Shown piece after piece: positions 58,187-64,000 of a stretch of 64,000 nucleotides of DNA; position 1 is the first letter of the stretch, and the number at the start of each line of letters is the position of its first letter. The notes under the pieces are model-generated. The model saw only the letters and a list, made by a program, of their open reading frames with translations. It was not told the origin of the DNA and ran no database searches. The stretch is from Acidobacteriaceae bacterium. GTDB taxonomy: Bacteria; Acidobacteriota; Terriglobia; Terriglobales; Acidobacteriaceae. The translations under genes were made by a program, and so were the position numbers. The stretch spans positions 10,506-74,505 of the forward strand of contig PKVW01000051.1 of the NCBI GenBank assembly GCA_003131585.1, written 5' to 3'.

Positions 58187-59248
58187 TTACCTCCTGCTGT
58201 GATCTGCCGAAATGGACTGCGCGTCTTCGCTGTTGCTGTTTGTGTCGCTCCAAAATTTGTGTCCGGTGCGGCGAATGAAGACGTCTTCGAGCGCTGGCTT
58301 GCTCACCGAGATCGCCTCGATCTCTCCGGGAAAGGCCTCGACGACTTCGGTCACAAAGCGGTGCGCGCCTTCGCGTTCCATGCGCACCTGGTTTTCGAGA
58401 ACCGTGGTTTGCACGTGGAAACGCGCCCGGATGCGCTCGGCCAGCAATCCCGCATCGTGCGCCGCATCGAGCAACACCACGTCGCCGCCGATTTCGCTCT
58501 TCAACTCTGCGGGCGTGCCCAGAGCCACCAGATTGCCTTCATTCATGATCGCGAGGCGGTCGCAGCGCTCGGCTTCTTCCATGAGATGCGTGGTGACCAG
58601 CACGGAAACATGCTCTTCGTCGCGCAACGTTTGCAGGTATTGCCAAAGATCGCGCCGCGCCCCGGGATCGAGGCCGGTGGTCGGTTCGTCCAGTAACAGC
58701 ACTCCGGGATGATGCAACAATCCCTTGGCCAACTCGATGCGCCGCTGCATCCCGCCGGAAAAGGTTTCGACGAGTTCCCTGGCTCGATCGGCCAGGCCGA
58801 CGCGCGAGAGAATTTCGTGAATTCGCTTTTTCAGCGCTGCCCCGCGCAGACCATAAAGATGTCCCTGATGCCAGAGATTCTCGTAGGCGGTAAGTTTCAA
58901 GTCGACACTCTGGGCCTGAAAGACCACGCCGATTTGCCGCCGCAAGCGCGCCGGCTCTTGCGCCGCGTCGCAGCCCATGATGGTCGCGCGTCCGGCGGTC
59001 GGAATCATCAAGGTGGAAAGAATCCGAAAGAGCGTGGTCTTGCCGCTGCCGTTGGGACCAAGCAGGCCGAACAATTCCGCCGGGCGCACGTCGAAGGAAA
59101 CGCCGTTCAGGGCGGTGCGGTTCTCATAGCGATGGACCAGGTTCTCTACGGAAATGACGGGCATGGCGGAAGCAGGGGCTACTTCCGGGGCGATGTCGGC
59201 GAATGCGGAAACCTTCGATACCAAGGGGCGTCCTGAGGATGAATCCAC
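58187..59248 (-). CDS. ABC transporter ATP-binding protein
   Basis: GLLGPNGSGKTTLFRIL, signature ETFSGGMQRRIELAKGLLHHPGVLLLDEPTTGLDP. Confidence 0.95.
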   Translation of the reverse strand: MDSSSGRPLVSKVSAFADIAPEVAPASAMPVISVENLVHRYENRTALNGVSFDVRPAELFGLLGPNGSGKTTLFRILSTLMIPTAGRATIMGCDAAQEPARLRRQIGVVFQAQSVDLKLTAYENLWHQGHLYGLRGAALKKRIHEILSRVGLADRARELVETFSGGMQRRIELAKGLLHHPGVLLLDEPTTGLDPGARRDLWQYLQTLRDEEHVSVLVTTHLMEEAERCDRLAIMNEGNLVALGTPAELKSEIGGDVVLLDAAHDAGLLAERIRARFHVQTTVLENQVRMEREGAHRFVTEVVEAFPGEIEAISVSKPALEDVFIRRTGHKFWSDTNSNSEDAQSISADHSRR

Positions 59249-59292
59249 TACCAGTTTACGACGTTATCATGTCGAACATCATCTGGCGACGC

Positions 59293-60261
59293 TCATGCCG
59301 CCGAAACATCCCGCTCGGCCTGGGGTATGCGCTCTTCCAGAGCGATTGGGACATGCCGCCACACTTGAATCGCCAGAACCACCGTAGTCGCCAGCAGAAG
59401 CGCTCCCACGGCCACATGCGCCACGGTCGATGCGACCATGGGCAGTTCCGGTTGCGCCATGTTTCGGCCCCAAGCCACGCGGGTCAAGAACGCCGTGAAT
59501 CCCAGGCAAAGCTGTGTGATCAGAAGCGAAAGCATCACGATCGCCGGCCGGCGCACCGCTCCAATGTGCGAATACACGGAAAGCGCCCGCACTGCCGTCC
59601 ATGCCAGGACGAAGGATACAATCACAGCGTTCGCCACGTGCGGCCACCAACTCATGCCGTGATGCCGGAACATTCCGCCCAGAATGAGTTGCACGTAAAG
59701 CGCGAAGATGGAGAGCAAAGTCAACAAGAACAGGCTGGGACGCCGCGAGTCGACTTCCACCCGCGGCCGCTCCTCGACCCACTTGCGACCGGTGAAGAGC
59801 GCGATGGCAACGGCAATGCAGAAAAACGTTTGCGCCACGGTGGCATGCGCCGTCGAAACCGCTGGCGGCTGGAACAACAAAACTGTTAGGCCGCCGAGAA
59901 TAGCCTGTGCGATGACGGTGCAGAACGCGCCCACCGCCAGCCAGCGCAACCAGCGCCGCCGCTCCACCAGCAGCGTCCAGATCGCGATTGCCAGGGTCAG
60001 CGACACGAGCGTGCCCGCCACCATGCGATGGCTCCACTCATAGCGCACGCCACCCACGAAATGCGGTACTTTCACGAGGTAGCCAAACGAAGTTGGCCAG
60101 TCGGGAACCGACAGCCCTGCGTCATTGCTGGTGACCAACGCCCCGGCGGTGATCACGACGAACGTCGCGCACGCGGTAAACACGGCGAAGGCGTGGTGGG
60201 CGCGGTTGTAAGTTGCCGGGATGGCTTTCAGAGTGTTTTCCCCTTGGTTGAGGAGGAGCAC
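59293..60261 (-). CDS. ctaA: COX15/CtaA family haem A synthase
   Basis: 322 aa; GALVTSNDAGLSVPDWPTSFG, EWSHRMVAGTLVSLTLAI, LGGLTVLL, LGGMFRHHGMSWWPHVANA. Confidence 0.93.
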   Translation of the reverse strand: MLLLNQGENTLKAIPATYNRAHHAFAVFTACATFVVITAGALVTSNDAGLSVPDWPTSFGYLVKVPHFVGGVRYEWSHRMVAGTLVSLTLAIAIWTLLVERRRWLRWLAVGAFCTVIAQAILGGLTVLLFQPPAVSTAHATVAQTFFCIAVAIALFTGRKWVEERPRVEVDSRRPSLFLLTLLSIFALYVQLILGGMFRHHGMSWWPHVANAVIVSFVLAWTAVRALSVYSHIGAVRRPAIVMLSLLITQLCLGFTAFLTRVAWGRNMAQPELPMVASTVAHVAVGALLLATTVVLAIQVWRHVPIALEERIPQAERDVSAA

Positions 60262-60282
60262 AGCCGTTTCTGCTTAGAACAC

Positions 60283-60312
60283 TGCGGGCTGAGCCTGGTG
60301 ACCCAGCCCGCA
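60283..60312. terminator. Hairpin between the lipoprotein gene and ctaA
   Basis: tgcgggctg ... cagcccgca perfect 9-bp stem. Confidence 0.45.
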
Positions 60313-60354
60313 ATCAGACGATTTTATCGGACAGCCTCTCCGCGAACAGTGACT

Positions 60355-61143
60355 TTAGTCTCCCGCCTTGAAGGTCTGGTCGACCGTCTTCGAGTCCTTG
60401 GGAGCGACGGTTATCTTCTGGTCTTGCTCGCCCAGCTTCTCGTGCACGAACGCGATGGTGTAGTCGCCCGGGGGCAGACCTTTGATTTCATATTTCCCAC
60501 TCTTATCGGTGACCGCATAGAACGGGCTCTTCACCACGTTGACGTACATCTTCATCCACGGGTGCTGATTGCACTTCACGGGAAGCATAATTTCTTCGCG
60601 GGCGAAGTTTTTCTCGAGGGGAGCGGACTGCGGTGGTTGCGACTCGTTCCACTCGCGGTTGTCCTTCGGCGTGGGGTGAATGTTGTGCGTGGTCTGATCG
60701 TCATTTTTGATCTGGACGGTTTGGCCCGCCATCACGCCCAGAACGTGGGGATGATATTTGCAGCCGCTCTGGTCGAGGACGACCGGGTCTTTGGGGACGT
60801 CGAAGGTGCGGCTGCCGAGCCCGTCTTTGATATAGACGAATACGTTGGCCAGATTGCCGTTATCGACGACAACGGCCTCGGCTTCGTTCATGCCTTTGCA
60901 GGCCGGATCCTGGCTCATGTCGATCTTCGCCGGTTTGGGCGCAATGCCCCCCATTTTCGCTTGGCCGCTTACCGTGGCGACCGTCGCCGGATCAATAGGA
61001 GCTGACATGGGAGCAGGCGCGGCCTGTTTCTCGGCTGTGGTATTGCTCGATTGCTCTGTATTCTTGTTGCAAGCCACCGTCAGCAGCAGAGCGCACAACC
61101 CCAGCATGCCGATGGAAACCATCCAGCTGTTTTTCTTATTCAT
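60355..61143 (-). CDS. Lipoprotein with cupredoxin-like/carboxypeptidase-regulatory domain
   Basis: Lipobox-like LLLTVACNKN; YHPHVLGVMAGQTVQIKNDDQTTHNIHPTPKDNREWNESQ; MLPVKCNQHPWMKMYVNV; GKYEIKGLPPGDYTIAFVHEKLG. Confidence 0.82.
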   Translation of the reverse strand: MNKKNSWMVSIGMLGLCALLLTVACNKNTEQSSNTTAEKQAAPAPMSAPIDPATVATVSGQAKMGGIAPKPAKIDMSQDPACKGMNEAEAVVVDNGNLANVFVYIKDGLGSRTFDVPKDPVVLDQSGCKYHPHVLGVMAGQTVQIKNDDQTTHNIHPTPKDNREWNESQPPQSAPLEKNFAREEIMLPVKCNQHPWMKMYVNVVKSPFYAVTDKSGKYEIKGLPPGDYTIAFVHEKLGEQDQKITVAPKDSKTVDQTFKAGD

Positions 61144-61201
61144 GATGTCCTTCTTTCTGTAGTAGAAGCGTCTAAATTTCGTCGCCACCAAACCAGCTAT
61201 T

Positions 61202-64000
61202 TTACCGCGAACCGCCGCTGGCTGCTTTGGTGCGACTTCCGGCGGCGGCCTGCGTGCGATTGCTCTTCGGCTGCACCGCTGCTTTCGCATGCGGCATGGA
61301 CGATGCTACTCTCCGCTGTTCTTCGGCCGTCAACTGGAAGATGTAATCCGTCAGAAGCTTCCGGTGATCTCCCTCATAGCCCTGGAACGATGGCGGTGTT
61401 GGACCGGCGAATACCCACTGATTATTCTGCTGCTTGAACAAGCCAGACGGCATCGATGTTCCCGGGCTGACTGCCTGGGGGTCGGTGATCCAGCGCTCCA
61501 CCCAATCCGGCTTCAGCCGCTCTTTTGCCAGCAGGAAATTCGGCGCGGTGGCGATCTTGTCGTGCGCGGGATCGCCCGTGGCGTGGCACTTCAGGCAGGG
61601 AGCCGCGGAGCTGGAGAACAGGCTGCGCGCCATGTCCGTTTCCCTCGCGGTGAGCGCCGGCGCCTGCTCCGGAATGTAGGGCAGCGGTTGCTGCGACAGC
61701 GCCTGGAAGAAGCGCACCAGCTTCCGCAGTTCGTTGTCGGAGAAGGAGAACGTAGGCATGCGCACCTTCAAGTAGGGTCGCACCCCGTTGCGATTCGTGT
61801 CGGTGGTGCTCAGCGCTGGATTCGACAGGAACTTGCGCAGCCACTCGGGGTCGACGCGCGCACCTTCGGTCAGAAGCTTGGGAGGCAACTGCTCCTGGAT
61901 GTCCTGATACTGCTGCAATCCCATCAGAATGGTTCGCTGGCCTGGGATGAACTGGTGGCAGCCCATGCAGTTATATTTCTTGACGATCCACCAGCCTTCC
62001 TGAATATCGTGCCGCGCATCACCCGGCTTGTACTGATAACTCGCGGGCAGGGAAGTCTCTGCGCTTCCCATCAGAAAAGTGGTGAGATCGAGCACCTGTT
62101 CCCTGGTGAGGTGCAGGTTGGGCATGCGCGAAGCCTCCAGTTCGCCCTTGATCTTGCCCTGGTCATAAATGTTAGGCTCCGCCAGCTTGTGCTCGAAGAA
62201 TCCCTTTTGGTTGTACCAAGGCGCCGTCGCCGGACCATCCGGCAGACGAGCGAGATCGTCCTGGTCCTTGATTGGCTCGGCGTCCTTGCCGCCGCGCTGG
62301 GCAATCTCGGTGAACAAGGCGAAGTCGAGACGCTCGATCGGCTTACTGCCTTCGTAGGTGAGCTCCGTGCCGATGCGGCCTTCGTCCTCCATGCCCGCAA
62401 TCTCATGGCAGCCGGAGCAGCCAAAGTGCCGGACCCACTTCTTGCCCTCGGCCTTCAGCGCCGGATCGTCCATGAACGACGCATCCGCATACGACGACGG
62501 CTCCCGCTTTTTCTGCGTCATCAGATAGGTTGCGATGTCTTCCGCATCCTCTGGAGCCAGCCGCAAGCTGGGCATCACCGTCATGTTCTGCACCTGCAGC
62601 TCGTGCCCGTCGTTGGGACACTGGCTGTGATCGAGGTCAAACTGATAGGGAAGGCCCTTCTTGGCGTAGTCTTCGGGACCGATATCTTTCTTTTCGTACG
62701 GGCAGTACGGGCGGGTGCGCTCGCGCGCGTTGTGAATCCAGCGCACCAGGTAGTCGTAGTTCGCTTTTTCGCCGACGCGCGTCAGATTCGCGGCAAAGGC
62801 GCCGCCCTGCATCTGATCGCCTTCGCCGATCGAGTGGCAGGCCAGGCATCCGCGCGTCTCAAATAATTCCTTGCCGTGCGCGGCGTTTCCCGGCTTGTGC
62901 TGGGGAATCGCATCGGTGAATCCCGACTGCCAGATATACGCCGAAATGGCCTGAATCTGGTGATCGGTCAGCCGGAAGTTCGGCATCTTGGTGGTGGGGC
63001 GGAAGTCCGAGGGCTTCTTCAGCCAGACTGGAATCCAGTTCTTGTTCAGCTTCAGCCGAACGTCTTTCAAGTTCGGCCCAACCTTTTTCTGGTCTTGCAT
63101 CAGGCTATGAGACTGGTAATCAAGCTGCTGCAAACGCCCGTCCAGCTTGCTGTTCGCCACTCTTAAATCGACCGCCTGCCCATTCAACCGGTTCGCTTCC
63201 TCGTTCGATTGCGCCGCGTCCGCCTCCTTCATCAGATACGCGGTTTGCTTCCCATTGTTTTTCTTCTGCGTCTCGATCTGCTTGATCTGCTGGCCGATCG
63301 AGTTCAGGTCTTCGGGCTCCTTGTCATATCCCTCGTAGCGGTGGCAGCCCATGCAACCTCTCTGGCGGAAGAGGTCTTTGCCGTCGTTGATGGTGTGCCA
63401 CTGCACGTCGCCGCTGGCCAGTACCATGTCGGCGGAGTGGCAATTCTGGCAACCCGCTTCCGCGTTTTCCTTGGGAAACAACGGCCACAGCCAGTGCTCG
63501 TAGTTTCCGTGCGCCTTTTCCATGCTCGTGGTCGCACGGCCGTTTCCCTGATGACAGGGCGAGCAGCCGAACTTGTCGGGATCGTGAATGCCCAACAGCT
63601 CCGGCTCGGGATGGCTCACGAACGCATCGGCATACTCATCCGGCTTCTTCCCGCCTTTTTGCGTCATCGCGGCCGCGGTGATTTTCAGCGGTTCGCGCGC
63701 GTTCAGGTGGCAGGACTCGCAGCGGTCCACGATGTTGGCCTCGGCCACGTTGATCTGGACGATCTTCGGATCCCAGTCCGCCGTCTTCTTCTTCAAACCA
63801 TCAATCTGCTGCGGCGTCAGGTCTACCATGTGGTCGGAGATGTATTCATCCATCTTCGCCCGAGCCGCCGTCACGGGCTTCAGCACATCGCCCAGTTCTA
63901 AACTTTTTCTGGTGCGCTCGTCGCGGATTTCGTTGTAGGTCTCCTCCAGTTGCTGGAAGGTATATTTTTTCTTGCTCCCGTCCGGGAACTCGACCGTCGC
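61202..64000 (-). CDS. Multihaem cytochrome c (5' end beyond the window)
   Basis: Eight CXXCH motifs (CESCH, CSPCH, CQNCH, CMGCH, CLACH, CSGCH, CMGCH, CLKCH); frame open to 64000 (ATVEFPDGSKKKYTFQQLEETYNEIRDERTRKSLELGDVLKPV...). Confidence 0.93.
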   Translation of the reverse strand, partial: ATVEFPDGSKKKYTFQQLEETYNEIRDERTRKSLELGDVLKPVTAARAKMDEYISDHMVDLTPQQIDGLKKKTADWDPKIVQINVAEANIVDRCESCHLNAREPLKITAAAMTQKGGKKPDEYADAFVSHPEPELLGIHDPDKFGCSPCHQGNGRATTSMEKAHGNYEHWLWPLFPKENAEAGCQNCHSADMVLASGDVQWHTINDGKDLFRQRGCMGCHRYEGYDKEPEDLNSIGQQIKQIETQKKNNGKQTAYLMKEADAAQSNEEANRLNGQAVDLRVANSKLDGRLQQLDYQSHSLMQDQKKVGPNLKDVRLKLNKNWIPVWLKKPSDFRPTTKMPNFRLTDHQIQAISAYIWQSGFTDAIPQHKPGNAAHGKELFETRGCLACHSIGEGDQMQGGAFAANLTRVGEKANYDYLVRWIHNARERTRPYCPYEKKDIGPEDYAKKGLPYQFDLDHSQCPNDGHELQVQNMTVMPSLRLAPEDAEDIATYLMTQKKREPSSYADASFMDDPALKAEGKKWVRHFGCSGCHEIAGMEDEGRIGTELTYEGSKPIERLDFALFTEIAQRGGKDAEPIKDQDDLARLPDGPATAPWYNQKGFFEHKLAEPNIYDQGKIKGELEASRMPNLHLTREQVLDLTTFLMGSAETSLPASYQYKPGDARHDIQEGWWIVKKYNCMGCHQFIPGQRTILMGLQQYQDIQEQLPPKLLTEGARVDPEWLRKFLSNPALSTTDTNRNGVRPYLKVRMPTFSFSDNELRKLVRFFQALSQQPLPYIPEQAPALTARETDMARSLFSSSAAPCLKCHATGDPAHDKIATAPNFLLAKERLKPDWVERWITDPQAVSPGTSMPSGLFKQQNNQWVFAGPTPPSFQGYEGDHRKLLTDYIFQLTAEEQRRVASSMPHAKAAVQPKSNRTQAAAGSRTKAASGGSR

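Overview
High-GC chromosomal window. Gene content and style (tig-clpP-clpX-lon run, many PknB-type kinase/TPR proteins, DUF11-repeat surface proteins, carboxypeptidase-regulatory TonB receptor, short GC-rich hairpin repeats) suggest an Acidobacteriota (Terriglobia-like) genome; that taxonomy is inference. Most of the window is housekeeping: tig-clpP-clpX-lon, murB, metH, nuoI, mqnP-like UbiA, UbiD, ctaA/COX15, an ABC exporter and a multihaem cytochrome c. The most interesting locus is about 20.0-32.1 kb. It reads in order: PqqD-like recognition protein, radical SAM/SPASM maturase, an unlisted 59-aa Cys-containing precursor-like peptide (21726..21905) ending in Ser, an HPr-kinase-like ATPase, and a translationally coupled ~3,070-aa protein. 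That last protein joins a Ser/His-type S26 signal-peptidase domain to a Gly-rich region, about ten DUF11 repeats and a C25 (gingipain-like) peptidase domain. I propose it as a candidate RiPP system. Other notable signals: a tRNA-Lys with a 120-bp direct repeat bounding a ~1.6-kb insert without a recombinase; a ~165-bp duplication of the tig promoter/5' region flanking a kinase gene; a double-hairpin repeat inserted in frame in metH; a five-copy 13-bp motif array upstream of hsp20; a heptamer array upstream of the ubiA-like gene; and several palindromic repeat elements. All assignments come from reading the sequence and the supplied ORF translations; no database search was run.
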